From Lysobacter sp. Root916 (GTDB lineage: Bacteria; Pseudomonadota; Gammaproteobacteria; Xanthomonadales; Xanthomonadaceae), in contig NZ_LMJF01000011.1 of NCBI RefSeq assembly GCF_001429785.1, forward strand, positions 182,385-246,384: 64,000 nucleotides of DNA, written 5' to 3'. This document shows, piece after piece, positions 11,066 to 24,815 of this stretch. The position numbers and the translations under genes are program-made. Numbering within the stretch: position 1 is the first letter of the stretch; the number at the start of each line of letters is the position of its first letter. The notes below the pieces were generated by a model that saw nothing but the letters and a program-made list of their open reading frames with translations, did not search any database and had not been told where the DNA came from.

Positions 11066-11237
11066 AAACGATCGAGCGCTCGGATGACGTTATCTGAGTC
11101 ACGAAAAGCGCACATTGAGCTCGTCCCCGACAGCACGGCCTTAGGCACCGGCAGGACGCCGCGCCACGGAGACGGACGCCGAGACAGGAACTGTCGGAGC
11201 TGGGCCGGGGACGCCTTATTCAGAGCAAGGAAGCGCC

Positions 11238-11453
11238 ATGTTTCGCGTCGAACTGAAGCTGCGGAACGGCAACGGAGGCAAGGCCCTGACCACCGCGATC
11301 GCGGAACTGGCGCAGGATTACCTCAGCCCCGAAGCCGCACTGGAAGCGGTGCTGCCGCTGGCGCAGCGCTACGCGGAGCAATCGCGCAATGGACTGTGGC
11401 TGCGCATCTACGACGCGCGCTCGCAGGCTGTGTTCGGCACGCTGGTCCCCTAG
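11238..11453 (+). CDS. Hypothetical protein, 71 residues
   Basis: This short protein opens MFRVELKLRNGNGG and is predicted to have a helix-rich middle and a C-terminal strand, with no signal peptide or membrane span. AAGGAAG lies four bases before the ATG, which supports translation. I do not recognise a family. It stands alone between the LysR gene and the convergent mocA gene. Confidence 0.55.
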   Translation: MFRVELKLRNGNGGKALTTAIAELAQDYLSPEAALEAVLPLAQRYAEQSRNGLWLRIYDARSQAVFGTLVP

Positions 11454-11471
11454 GCCCGCGTGAAGCCCGTG

Positions 11472-11504
11472 CCGCCCGGAACGTTGGACGAGCGCTCCGG
11501 GCGG
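11472..11504. terminator. Hairpin between a small gene and mocA
   Basis: CCGCCCGGA pairs with TCCGGGCGG (9 bp, 15-base loop) in the 63-bp gap between convergent genes. It is a plausible bidirectional terminator without a T-run. Confidence 0.4.
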
Positions 11505-11516
11505 CGCGGGCGCCTC

Positions 11517-12140
11517 TCAGGCGTTCGCGCCGCGATCCAATACGCCACGATCCAGCAAGCCGGCCGCGGCCGCGCGCGCGACGTCGGCTTCCACGTCGAT
11601 GTCCCAATGCAAGGCGGGGGCTTCGAGCCAGGTCAGTTCATCCGGCGGCAGGCGCGCGAGCAGCGCACCGAAGCCGCGGTCGCCGTGCAGGCCACGCGCC
11701 TGCGCCATCAGTTCGCCTGAGACCACCGCCGGAATGCCCGGCGCATCGCCGTGGCGGGTCGCCGCGCACTGCGAGCGCGCGCGCGTCGCGCCTGCGAGCA
11801 GCGCTTGCAGATGTTCCAACTCCAAGGCCGGTTGATCGCAGCCCAGGATCAGCACGGGCCCGGCGTGTGTAGCCAAGGCCGTCGCGCCGCAGTGCAAGCT
11901 ACTCGCCAAGCCGAGCTCCCAATTTGGATTGAGGCAGACCTCGGCGGGCAGGTCGGCGATCGCGGCTTGCAGGGCGTCGGCCTGCGCTCCCAGCACCACC
12001 AACAGGCGCTGCGGTCCCGTCTGCGCGGCCAGGCGCACGGCGCGATGGATCAGGCGTTCGCCGTCGCGCGTCAACAGTTGCTTGGCGCGACCGAGCCGGC
12101 GGCTGCCGCCCGCGGCCAGCACCAGCGCCGCATGCGTCAT
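11517..12140 (-). CDS. mocA: Molybdenum cofactor nucleotidyltransferase (MocA-like)
   Basis: This 207-residue cytosolic protein has the nucleotidyltransferase signature LAAGGSRRLGRAKQLL and the metal-binding LILGCDQP. MocA transfers CMP to molybdopterin to make the cytosine dinucleotide cofactor used by xanthine-oxidase-family enzymes. The start ATG overlaps the xdhC stop by four bases (12137-12140), so the two are coupled. Its position beside an IorAB-like enzyme fits cofactor supply for that enzyme. Specificity for CTP rather than another NTP is inferred from context. Confidence 0.85.
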   Translation of the reverse strand: MTHAALVLAAGGSRRLGRAKQLLTRDGERLIHRAVRLAAQTGPQRLLVVLGAQADALQAAIADLPAEVCLNPNWELGLASSLHCGATALATHAGPVLILGCDQPALELEHLQALLAGATRARSQCAATRHGDAPGIPAVVSGELMAQARGLHGDRGFGALLARLPPDELTWLEAPALHWDIDVEADVARAAAAGLLDRGVLDRGANA

Positions 12141-13186
12141 GCCGGTGCGTGGCGCAGCGACTGCAGCTGCGCGGCGACGCTGAGCGCGATCGCTTCCGGG
12201 CCGTCGCCGCCGAGCTTGAGCCCGATCGGCGCGTGCAGGCGCGGCGCGAGCGCGGCGCGCGCGGCTTCGGGCAGCACCCGGAACAGGTCGTCGCGACGCT
12301 GGTGGGGCCCGAGCAGGCCGACGAATCCGATCTCGCTCGTGGCCAAGGCTTCCAGCGCTTCGCGGTCGAGTTCGAAATGATGATGCATGACCAGCGCGGC
12401 GTCGTGCGGACGCGCGCTCGCCAACGCCTGCGCGGGGGCACGCGCGATCGCGTAGTCGGCGTGCGCGGCCTGGGCGGTCCAGCGCGGGCGGCGCTCGACC
12501 ACGCTGGTGATCCAGCCCAGCGAGCGCAGCAGCGGCAGCAGCGAGGCCGATTCCGGACCGGCGCCGAACACCAGCACCGACGGCGGCCGCGCGATCTCCA
12601 GCAGCCAGGCGGTCGCGCCGCGGCCCAGCCACGAGGGCGTCGCCACCGGCAGGGTCCAGGGCTGGTGCTCGCCGCCGACGCGCACGCGCATGGCGCCGTT
12701 GAGGTTGATGTCCAGGCGCAGGTCGCCGTGACCGCGCCGCCACTCGTCGACCAGCGCCGGCAGTTCGCGCAGTGCGGCCAGCGGCAGCAGGGCCAGGCGC
12801 AGGCGGCCGCGGCAGCCGATCGCCGAACCGTCGAACAGGTCCTCGTCGCTGCGGGTGTCGATGTCCATCCACTCGACCCGGCCGTAGCGCGCCGCGGTCG
12901 CGGCCAGCTCCTCGATCTCGGGCTCGATGCAGCCGCCGCTGAGCCAGCCGACCTGGCCCTCGCGCGCGCCGAACAGGGCCGCCGCGCCGGGGTGCACGTA
13001 GGTCGAGCCCTCGCTTTCCAGGACCACGGCCAGGCTGGCCGGGTCGCCGCGTTCCTGCGCGCGCACCGCGGCTTCCAGGGTGCCGCGCACGCCGCCGGCG
13101 GCGGGCAGGGCGGGCGCAACGGGCGGAGCGTCTGGCACGGCGAATCCCTGAGCGCGGACGACCGCCCGATCATGCGGTCTGGCCAT
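12137..13186 (-). CDS. XdhC-family molybdenum cofactor maturation protein
   Basis: This 349-residue protein has the two XdhC/CoxI parts: an N-terminal domain (residues about 35-120, with LAVVLESEGSTYVHPGAAALF and WLSGGCIEPEI) and a C-terminal Rossmann domain starting at SVLVFGAGPES and continuing to FVGLLGPHQRRDDL. XdhC binds and sulfurates the molybdenum cofactor and hands it to the apoenzyme. It is the first gene of the xdhC-mocA pair and diverges from the IorA-like gene across 119 bp, so both sides could share one control region. Confidence 0.9.
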   Translation of the reverse strand: MARPHDRAVVRAQGFAVPDAPPVAPALPAAGGVRGTLEAAVRAQERGDPASLAVVLESEGSTYVHPGAAALFGAREGQVGWLSGGCIEPEIEELAATAARYGRVEWMDIDTRSDEDLFDGSAIGCRGRLRLALLPLAALRELPALVDEWRRGHGDLRLDINLNGAMRVRVGGEHQPWTLPVATPSWLGRGATAWLLEIARPPSVLVFGAGPESASLLPLLRSLGWITSVVERRPRWTAQAAHADYAIARAPAQALASARPHDAALVMHHHFELDREALEALATSEIGFVGLLGPHQRRDDLFRVLPEAARAALAPRLHAPIGLKLGGDGPEAIALSVAAQLQSLRHAPA

Positions 13187-13305
13187 GACGCCTGCAATGC
13201 GGGCGGCCGCAGGACAGGCGCGCTTCTTGCAGGGCGCCGGCCATGGATGGCGTAAACACGGCCGCAGGCGTATGTTCGGCTTTCCCCAGCCGCCGCGAGG
13301 GATCC

Positions 13306-13761
13306 ATGAAACTGCATGTCAACGGCAGCGAGCACGAGGTGGACGCCCCACCCGACATGCCCCTGCTCTGGGTCCTGCGCGACCTGATGCAACTCACCGG
13401 CACCAAGTTCGGTTGCGGCATCGCCCAATGCGGCGCCTGCACCGTGCACGTCGACGGCGCCCCGCGCCGCGCCTGCGTGACCCCGGTATCGACCGTGGAA
13501 GGCAAACAGATCCTCACCATCGAAGGTCTGTCGGCCGACGGCAGCCATCCGGTGCAGCGCGCCTGGGCCGAGCTGGACGTGGTCCAGTGCGGCTACTGCC
13601 AGTCCGGTCAGATCATGTCGGCGGCGGCCTTGCTGGCCAAGGTGCCCGCGCCCACCGACACCGATATCGATCAGGCCTTGTCCGGCAACATCTGTCGCTG
13701 CGGCACCTACCCGCGCATCCGCGCGGCGGTGAAGCGCGCGGCGGGGCTCGGCAAGGCCTGA
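13306..13761 (+). CDS. (2Fe-2S) small subunit of a molybdenum hydroxylase (IorA-like)
   Basis: This 151-residue electron-transfer subunit has two [2Fe-2S] sites: a plant-ferredoxin-type cluster ([17 protein letters not shown] followed by RRAC) and an alpha-helical cluster (CGYCQSGQ and [11 protein letters not shown]). It has no signal peptide, so if the large subunit is exported this one must travel with it as a folded passenger. The frame opens at 13243, but the ATG at 13306, preceded by a GAGG-type site, gives the usual N-terminus. It lies 58 bp upstream of the large-subunit gene. Confidence 0.92.
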   Translation: MKLHVNGSEHEVDAPPDMPLLWVLRDLMQLTGTKFGCGIAQCGACTVHVDGAPRRACVTPVSTVEGKQILTIEGLSADGSHPVQRAWAELDVVQCGYCQSGQIMSAAALLAKVPAPTDTDIDQALSGNICRCGTYPRIRAAVKRAAGLGKA

Positions 13762-13819
13762 GTCGCGCGCGCGGCCGCGCGGCCGCCGCGAGCTTCGTCA
13801 TTCGCAACGGAGGTGTGCC

Positions 13820-15985
13820 GTGAACGCTGTGCCTCAGCCTTCCCGACGTCGATTCCTCAAGGCCGGTGCCGTCCTCGGCGGCGGGCTGGTGATCGGCTTC
13901 GTGGTCCCCGGCGCGCGCCGCTACGCGCTGGCCGCGCCGGCCGCCGCCAGCGCCGCCGCGCCGTTCGTGCCCAATGCCTTCCTGCGCATCGGCGAAGACG
14001 ACAGCGTGACCGTGCTGATCGCGCATTCGGAGATGGGCCAGGGCGTGTGGACCGGCCTGGCCATGCTGGTCGCCGAGGAACTGGATGCGGACTGGTCCAA
14101 GATCCGCGTCGAACACGCGCCGGCCGCGCCGGCCTACGCGCACACCGCGTTCGGCCAGCAGATGACCGGCGGTTCCACCAGCACCTGGTCCGAATTCGAC
14201 CGCTACCGCCAGGCCGGCGCGACCGCGCGCCAGCTGCTGGTGGCGGCGGCCGCGCAGCGCTTCGGCGTGGCCGAGGCGGACATCCGCACCGAGAACGGCG
14301 TGGTCGTGGCCGGCACGCAACGCGCGCGCTACGGCGAGCTCGCCGCCGATGCCGCGAAACTGCCGGCGCCGAAGGCCGCGCCGGTGCTCAAGGACGCCAA
14401 GGACTGGAAGATCATCGGCAAGCCGACCAAGCGCCTGGATTCGCCGGAGAAGATCACCGGGCGCGCGAAGTTCGGCATGGACGTGCAGTTCGACGGCCTG
14501 CTGACCGCGGTGGTCGCGCGCGCGCCGGTGTTCGGCGGCACCGTCAAATCCTTCGACGCCGCCGCGGCCAAGGCCGTGCCGGGCGTGCGCGACGTGGTTC
14601 AGGTGCCCAGCGGCGTGGCCGTGGTCGCCGATCATTACTGGGCCGCCAAGCAGGGCCGCGATGCGCTGAAAGTGGACTGGGACCTGGGCCCGAACGCGGG
14701 CCTGGACACGGTCAAGCTGCGCGAGGAGTTCCGCAAGCTCGCCGCCACCCCGGGCGCCGTCGCCGCGCAGGCCGGCGATGCCGCCGCCGCGCTGGCCAAG
14801 GCCGGCAAGACCCTGGACGCCGAGTACCACACGCCCTATCTCGCGCACGCGCCGATGGAGCCCCTGAACTGCACGGTCAAGATCGACGGCGACGGCTGCG
14901 AGATCTGGACCGGCACCCAGTTCCAGACCGGCGACCAGCATGCCGCCGCCGGCATCCTCGGCCTCAAGCCCGAACAGGTGCAGATCCACACCATGTTCCT
15001 GGGCGGCGGCTTCGGCCGGCGCGCCACCACCAACTCGGATTTCGTGTCCGAAGCGGTGCAGGTCGCCAAGGCCGCGGGCAAGCCGGTCAAGACGGTGTGG
15101 TCGCGCGAGGACGATGTGCGCGGCGGCTACTACCGGCCGATGTACCTGCAGCAGGCTCGCATCGCGGTCGACGCGCAGGGCTATCCGGTGGCCTGGCAGC
15201 ATCGCCTGGTCGGCCAGTCCATCATCGGCGGCACGCCGTTCGAGGCGCTGATGGTCAAGAACGGCGTGGACGCGACCTCGGTGGAGGGCGTGTCCGATTC
15301 GCCGTACCTGAAGGACATCCCCGACCACCGCGTCGAACTGCATTCGCCCAAGACCGGCATCCCGGTGCTGTGGTGGCGTTCGGTCGGGCATAGCTACAAC
15401 GCCTTCGTGATGGAAAGCCTGATCGACGAGCTCGCGCATGCGGCGAAAAAGGATCCGGTCGAATACCGGCGCGCGCTGCTCAAGTCGCATCCGCGTCATC
15501 TGGCCGCGCTGAACCTGGCCGCTGAGAAGGCCGGCTGGAGCACGCCGGCCGCGCAAGGGCGCGGGCGCGGCGTCGCCGTGCACGAATCCTTCGGCAGTTT
15601 CCTGGCCCAGATCGCCGAGGTCTCGGTGGAGAACGGCGCGATCCGCGTGCACCGGGTGGTGTGCGCGATCGACTGCGGCCTGGCGGTGAACCCGGAAGGC
15701 GTGCGCGCGCAGATGGAATCGGGCATCGCCTTCGGCCTGGGCGCGGCGCTGCACAGCGCGCTGAGTTTCCAGGACGGGCGCGTGCAGCAGTCCAACTATC
15801 ACGACTACCAGGTGCTGCGCCTCAACGAGATGCCGCAGGTCGAGGTTCACATCGTGCCCAGCACCGAACGCATGGGCGGCGCCGGCGAACCGGGCACGGC
15901 GCCGATCGCGCCGGCGGTCGCCAACGCGGTGTTCGCCCTGACCGGGCAGCGCCTGCGCGAACTGCCGCTGCGGCTCAAGGCCTGA
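13820..15985 (+). CDS. Molybdopterin-binding large subunit, xanthine dehydrogenase family (IorB-like), Tat-exported
   Basis: This is a 721-residue catalytic subunit of a molybdenum hydroxylase. It starts at a GTG preceded by CGGAGG. The N-terminus has a textbook Tat signal (SRRRFLK, residues 8-14, then a hydrophobic stretch). LGGGFGRR is the molybdopterin loop, and Glu690 in GGAGEPGT is the candidate catalytic base. Single-chain periplasmic enzymes of this type, such as isoquinoline 1-oxidoreductase, hydroxylate N-heterocycles or oxidise aldehydes; the substrate cannot be told. Electrons should pass through the small subunit to the cytochrome encoded 13 bp downstream. Confidence 0.92.
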   Translation: MNAVPQPSRRRFLKAGAVLGGGLVIGFVVPGARRYALAAPAAASAAAPFVPNAFLRIGEDDSVTVLIAHSEMGQGVWTGLAMLVAEELDADWSKIRVEHAPAAPAYAHTAFGQQMTGGSTSTWSEFDRYRQAGATARQLLVAAAAQRFGVAEADIRTENGVVVAGTQRARYGELAADAAKLPAPKAAPVLKDAKDWKIIGKPTKRLDSPEKITGRAKFGMDVQFDGLLTAVVARAPVFGGTVKSFDAAAAKAVPGVRDVVQVPSGVAVVADHYWAAKQGRDALKVDWDLGPNAGLDTVKLREEFRKLAATPGAVAAQAGDAAAALAKAGKTLDAEYHTPYLAHAPMEPLNCTVKIDGDGCEIWTGTQFQTGDQHAAAGILGLKPEQVQIHTMFLGGGFGRRATTNSDFVSEAVQVAKAAGKPVKTVWSREDDVRGGYYRPMYLQQARIAVDAQGYPVAWQHRLVGQSIIGGTPFEALMVKNGVDATSVEGVSDSPYLKDIPDHRVELHSPKTGIPVLWWRSVGHSYNAFVMESLIDELAHAAKKDPVEYRRALLKSHPRHLAALNLAAEKAGWSTPAAQGRGRGVAVHESFGSFLAQIAEVSVENGAIRVHRVVCAIDCGLAVNPEGVRAQMESGIAFGLGAALHSALSFQDGRVQQSNYHDYQVLRLNEMPQVEVHIVPSTERMGGAGEPGTAPIAPAVANAVFALTGQRLRELPLRLKA

Positions 15986-15998
15986 GGAGGACGACGAC

Positions 15999-16568
15999 AT
16001 GCGCATCCTGCTGATCTGCGGTGTGGTCCTCGCGCTCGCCGCCTGCGGTCCGCGCCCCAGCCCCGAGCAACGCGAAAAAGCGCTGGTCGCGTTCGCCACC
16101 GTGCAGAAGGTGTTCCAGCACCCGCGTTGCCAGAACTGCCACATCCCCGGCGATCAGCCGCTGCAGTTCGACAACGGCCAACCGCACGCGATGGGCGTGG
16201 TGCGCGGCCCCGAGGGCAAGGGCGCGGTCGGCCTGCCCTGCGCGACCTGTCACGGCGAGAAGAACCTGCCCGCCAGCTACGGCCCCAACGCGCCGCCGGG
16301 CGCGCCGCATTGGCAGCTGCCGCCGCCGGATCGCAAGATGGCCTGGATCGGCCTGCCGCCCAAGCAGCTGTGCGAAATGATCCAGGACCAGAAGCGCAAC
16401 GGCGGCCGCGACTTCGCCGCTTTGCTCAAGCACGTCAGCGAGGACAAGCTGGTGCTATGGGGCTGGGAGCCCGGCGGCAACCGCCTGCCGGTGCCGGTGC
16501 CGCACGACGAGTTCGTCGCCCAGTTCAAACTCTGGGCCGATGCGGGCGGTCCCTGTCCGGCGGCGTAG
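15999..16568 (+). CDS. Di-heme c-type cytochrome lipoprotein
   Basis: This 189-residue protein has a lipoprotein signal with lipobox LAAC (Cys16) and two heme c motifs, CQNCH at 44-48 and CATCH at 81-85. It is probably anchored in the inner or outer membrane facing the periplasm. GAGGAGG precedes the ATG, and the gap to the large-subunit gene is 13 bp. The natural reading is an electron acceptor for the exported molybdenum hydroxylase, leading to the respiratory chain. No close family name is recognised. Confidence 0.85.
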   Translation: MRILLICGVVLALAACGPRPSPEQREKALVAFATVQKVFQHPRCQNCHIPGDQPLQFDNGQPHAMGVVRGPEGKGAVGLPCATCHGEKNLPASYGPNAPPGAPHWQLPPPDRKMAWIGLPPKQLCEMIQDQKRNGGRDFAALLKHVSEDKLVLWGWEPGGNRLPVPVPHDEFVAQFKLWADAGGPCPAA

Positions 16569-16580
16569 CGAACCGGCTGC

Positions 16581-16619
16581 GGGAGCACCTTTGCTCCCTG
16601 TGGGAGCGGCGTAAGCCGC
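16581..16619. repeat. REP-like double hairpin
   Basis: Two adjacent hairpins follow the cytochrome gene: GGGAGCA-CCTT-TGCTCCC (16581-16598) and GCGGC-GTAA-GCCGC (16606-16619). The second has the same core as the inverted pair at 37281-37363. This is an intergenic palindromic repeat of the kind that is abundant in Xanthomonadaceae. Confidence 0.65.
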
Positions 16620-16673
16620 GATGGAAGCAACGCGGCGACGCAATCGCAGCGACTATCGGACTGAACTGCAAAT

Positions 16674-16701
16674 GAGGCCCGCGTCTCACGACGCGGGCCT
16701 C
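16674..16701. terminator. Strong hairpin between convergent operons
   Basis: GAGGCCCGCGTC and GACGCGGGCCTC form a perfect 12-bp stem with a TCAC loop. It lies just before the 3' end of czcA and after the cytochrome gene. The position and stability suit a bidirectional terminator, although no U-tract follows. Confidence 0.6.
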
Positions 16702-16707
16702 GCCGTA

Positions 16708-21246
<4,539 letters not shown>

Positions 21247-21250
<4 letters not shown>

Positions 21251-22572
21251 GGGGCGGTTCCTTGTGCGGTGGAGGCGGCCGGAGCGGCGACGAAGGCCTC
21301 GCCGGTGAGCCTCTGGATTTCGATCAGGGCGCGCTGCGCTTCGAGCGCGGCCTCCAATTGCTGCTTGCGCCCATTGGTGCGCTCGGACTGCAGCTGCGCC
21401 CATTCGAGGTAGCTGATGGCGCCTGCGCGGTAAGCGCGTTCGGCCGCGGCTTCGGCGCGCGCGAGCTTGGGCAGCACGTCGTCGTTGAGGCGTCGCACCT
21501 CGAGCGCGGCGACCTGGTAGCGGCCGTGCGCATCGGCCAGGGTCGAATACAGCGACATGCCCTGGGCTTCGCGTTCGATCCCCAGCATCGCCAGCTCGGC
21601 TTCGGCGGCGCGGATATCGGGAGCGGCGCGACGCGACGCCCCCAGGGGCAGGGCCACGCTGCCCAGCAGCGCCTGGTCGCCGGTCTCCTGCAGGCGACGC
21701 AGGCCGAACTGCCACTCCAGATCCGGCGTCGCCTGGGTGCGCGCGAGCTGCAGCCGCGCCTCGCGGATGCGGCCCTCGTCGGCGAAGCGCGCGATCTCCG
21801 GGCTGCGCTGCAGCAGCTCGGCGAGCGCGTCGAAGTCCTGGATCGCCGGCAGCGTCAGAGGATCGCCGGCGGCGGCAGCGAAGCCCGGATCGCGCTCGCC
21901 CCACAGCGCCGCCAGGTGCCGGCGCGCGGCGAGCCGACGCTGCGAGGCGCGTTCGCGCTCGAGTTCGGCGCGCGCCAGCGCCGCCTGCGCGGTCAGCACC
22001 ACCGATTCCGGCGAGGCGCCGGCCTGCAGGCGCTGGCGCGCCGCGGCGACGGTCCGTTGGCGCTGGCCGATGTCGAGTTCGGCGATCGCGTGTTGGCGCT
22101 GCGCGGCGACGATATTCAGGTAGCGGCGCGCCGCTTCGGCCAACAGATCCAGGCGCCGGCTTTCGCGTTCGACGGCGAGCGCGTCGATGCGGCTTTGCGC
22201 GAGCGTGCGTCGCGCGTCGAGCTTGCCGCCGCGTTCGAACACCGAGGCCAGGGTCAGCGACAACTCGGCGCCGCGCAGGCCGCTGAGCTCGCCGCTGCCG
22301 AACGCGTTCTCCAGCGTCGCGCCGGCGGTCAGCGCCGGGCGTTGGCCGGCGCGGTCGAGTTCGGCCGCGAGCGCGTCGCGGCGGCCGCCGAACAGGCGCA
22401 GGTCGGGGTGGGTGGCGTCGATGCGCGCGAGCGCATCGTCGAGGGTGAACGCCGCCGCGCCGGCGGGTGCGGCGGCAGGTGCGGCGACTGAAGCAGGGGG
22501 CGACGATTGCGCTTGTGCCGGAAAGCACAGCGCAGCCGCCAGGACGGCCGAAGCCGCTGGACGCAACCACAT
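21247..22572 (-). CDS. czcC: TolC-like outer-membrane efflux protein, CzcC type
   Basis: This 441-residue outer-membrane channel subunit has a signal peptide ending near AQAQS, then two long alpha-helical repeats rich in Ala, Arg and Glu, and the family motif GAISYLEWAQLQ near the end. The chosen ATG at 22572 gives a proper signal peptide; upstream codons in frame belong to noncoding sequence. The stop overlaps the czcB start. It completes the tripartite CzcCBA pump. Confidence 0.9.
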
Positions 22573-22628
22573 GGGGACGTACTCCGAATCGGGACAGGAA
22601 GGTGCGGCCGGCACAGCCGGCGTAAACC

Positions 22629-22997
22629 TCAGCCCGCGATCGGGGGACGGAACGGTACCGGCTGCGGTGCCGGTACGAAGGCGAACGCGCGCGGCGGCAT
22701 CGGCGCGCGCGCGTCGGGCGCGAGCATGCGCAATTCGTAGCGCGGCAGCATCGCGGCCTGTTGGCCGCAGCAGTGGCTCAAGTGCCAGCGGTTGTCGTTG
22801 TCGTCGCCGGCGCCGGGCTTGCCCGGCGGATGGTCGTGGCCGTGCTCGCCCAGGTTGGATTCGCTCTGGGCGTCGAGCGCCGCGATCTCGCGCGCTTCCT
22901 CGGCGAAGGCCAGCGCGGGCCGGACCACGGCCATCGTCATGAGCAGGCCGAAGACCAGGCAGCGCAGGATCGAGGACAGGGGCGGCAGGCCGGACAT
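22629..22997 (-). CDS. Metal-efflux leader protein, CzcI-like
   Basis: This 122-residue protein has an N-terminal signal or membrane segment (CLVFGLLMTMAVVRPALAFA), then a His/Asp-rich stretch (EHGHDHPPG), a CC pair and a proline-rich tail. Small His-containing periplasmic proteins of this kind head Czc operons and modulate metal sensing. Assignment to the CzcI group rests on position (57 bp before czcC) and composition, not on a clear motif. It diverges from the TonB-like gene with 120 bp between them. Confidence 0.65.
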   Translation of the reverse strand: MSGLPPLSSILRCLVFGLLMTMAVVRPALAFAEEAREIAALDAQSESNLGEHGHDHPPGKPGAGDDNDNRWHLSHCCGQQAAMLPRYELRMLAPDARAPMPPRAFAFVPAPQPVPFRPPIAG

Positions 22998-23117
22998 GAG
23001 CGCTAGGGTACGGGCCCGGTGCGGCGATACACAATTGCGCCGACCCGGCACAGTGCGTGCCGCACGGCCGTCACATGCGCTGGCCAGACTGCGCGCCTCG
23101 TCTACAGGGGGCGTGCC

Positions 23118-24068
23118 ATGAAGTGGGTTCGGAGCTGTGCGGTCGTCGCCGCGCTGGCGTGCCTGGCCGCATGCGGCGGCGAACGGCCACCGCAGAGCCT
23201 GCAGGCCTCCTCGTCGCTGGAGGTGGCGCCGGCGCGCCCGGCCCTGGCCAGCCTGGATGCGCAGCGTTTGCGCACGCTGGCCGCGCAGGCCCTGCGCAGC
23301 CAGCGCATGTACGCGCCGGCCGGCGACAACGCGGTCGAGTACTACCTGGCCTTGCGCGACAAACAGCCCGGCGAGGCCGCCGTCGCCAGCGCCTTGCAGG
23401 AGCTGCAGCCCTACGTGCTGATCGCCGGCGAGCAAGCCCTGGCCGGCGGCGAGCTGAACGAAGCGCAACGCATGCTGGATCTGCTGGCACGCGTGGACGC
23501 GCAGGCGCCCGCGCTGCCGCGCCTGCGCGAGAGCCTGCTGGCGGCGCGCGCCGCGCAAGTCGAACAGATCCAGCGCATGGACGCGCAGCAGGCCGAGCAA
23601 CTGCGGCTGGCGCAACAGCGCGCGCTCGTATCGGCGAACCCGGTCAAACCGCCGCCGTCCGCGTCCGCATCCACGCCTGCACCCGCGCCCGTTGCGCCGC
23701 CGCCCGTGGCGACGCCGAGCGCGGCCGCAGCGCAGATCGCCGCCGCCGAACCGATCGCCATCGCGCCGCTGACGCCGCCCGCTGCGCGCAATGCCGCGCC
23801 CGCCACGCGCCCGTTGCCGCGCCTGATCAGCGATTCCGCGCCGCGCTATCCGCTCAGCGCGCTCAATCGACGCATCGAGGGCAGCGTGCAGATCGCCTTC
23901 GTGATCCAGCCCGACGGCAGCGTGACCGCGGTGCGCCTGCTGTCGTCGACGCCGCCGGGCGTGTTCGACGAAGCCGCGTTGGCCGCGGTTTCGCGCTGGC
24001 GCTTCGAGGCCGGCGGCGAGCGCGTACCGACCAGCCGCACCCTGAGCTTCCGCCTGCCCAAGGGCTGA
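23118..24068 (+). CDS. TonB C-terminal domain lipoprotein
   Basis: This 316-residue protein starts MKWVRSCAVVAALACLAACGG, a lipoprotein signal with LAAC. A helical region (residues about 40-165) with coiled-coil potential follows, then a Pro/Ala-rich linker and a complete TonB C-terminal domain (PRYPLSALNRRIEGSVQIAF ... DEAALAAVSRWRFE). Classical TonB keeps an uncleaved N-terminal span coupled to ExbBD, so a lipidated version is unusual and may not transduce energy in the ordinary way. No exbBD lies nearby. Confidence 0.82.
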   Translation: MKWVRSCAVVAALACLAACGGERPPQSLQASSSLEVAPARPALASLDAQRLRTLAAQALRSQRMYAPAGDNAVEYYLALRDKQPGEAAVASALQELQPYVLIAGEQALAGGELNEAQRMLDLLARVDAQAPALPRLRESLLAARAAQVEQIQRMDAQQAEQLRLAQQRALVSANPVKPPPSASASTPAPAPVAPPPVATPSAAAAQIAAAEPIAIAPLTPPAARNAAPATRPLPRLISDSAPRYPLSALNRRIEGSVQIAFVIQPDGSVTAVRLLSSTPPGVFDEAALAAVSRWRFEAGGERVPTSRTLSFRLPKG

Positions 24069-24126
24069 GCCGGCGCCGTGACGCCGGTGCTGGCGGCTCG
24101 CCGGGGCGGCAGCGCACAATGCGGCG

Positions 24127-24813
24127 ATGACTACCGCCACCGCCCCCCTGCTGGACACCGTCGAACACGAAACCGGCCCGGCGCCGGCCTGGACCGTGCT
24201 GTGGTTGCACGGGCTGGGCGCCGACGGCAACGATTTCGCACCCATCGTGCCCGAGCTGCTGCGCCCCGACTGGCCGGCGCTGCGCTTCGTGTTCCCGCAC
24301 GCGCCGGTGCGCGCGGTCACCATCAACAACGGCGTGCGCATGCGCGCCTGGTACGACATCCGCGATTTCAGCGATCTCAACCACCGCGCCGACGAAACCG
24401 GCGTCGACGAATCGGTGGCCCAGATCGAGGCCCTGATCGCGCGCGAGGCCGAGCGCGGCGTGCCGGCGTCGCGGGTGCTGCTGGCCGGCTTCTCGCAAGG
24501 CGGCGCGGTGGCCCTGGCCGCGGGCCTGCGCCGCGTGCAGCCGCTGGCCGGTCTGATCGCGCTGTCGACCTATCTGCCGATGCCCGATCGCCTGGCGCGC
24601 GAGACCCAGGACGCGGCGCGTTCGCAGCCGCTGTTCATGGCCCACGGCAGCTACGACCCGGTGGTGCCCTTCGCCGCCGGCGAAGTCAGCGCCGCGCGCC
24701 TGCGTACGCTCGGCCTGAGCCCGGACTGGCACGCCTATCCGATGGCCCACCAGGTCTGCCTGGAGGAAATCCGCGACCTCGGCGACTGGATGTCGCGGCG
24801 CTTCGCGGCCTGA
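24127..24813 (+). CDS. Carboxylesterase / alpha-beta hydrolase (phospholipase/carboxylesterase family)
   Basis: This 228-residue cytosolic hydrolase carries the family oxyanion segment WLHGLGADGNDF, the nucleophile elbow GFSQGGA, and a C-terminal Asp (DPVVPF) and His (MAHQVC). It matches the bacterial carboxylesterase family related to Pseudomonas esterase II and YpfH, which act on short acyl esters. It ends two bases before the algZ start, so it is the first gene of a probable three-gene operon with algZ and algR. Whether this is functional or accidental linkage is unknown. Confidence 0.92.
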   Translation: MTTATAPLLDTVEHETGPAPAWTVLWLHGLGADGNDFAPIVPELLRPDWPALRFVFPHAPVRAVTINNGVRMRAWYDIRDFSDLNHRADETGVDESVAQIEALIAREAERGVPASRVLLAGFSQGGAVALAAGLRRVQPLAGLIALSTYLPMPDRLARETQDAARSQPLFMAHGSYDPVVPFAAGEVSAARLRTLGLSPDWHAYPMAHQVCLEEIRDLGDWMSRRFAA

Positions 24814-24815
24814 AC

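Noticed and set aside
13613-16144. 843-codon open frame on the minus strand opposite the molybdenum hydroxylase genes
   Set aside because: It runs antisense to two well-supported genes and shows only compositional bias.
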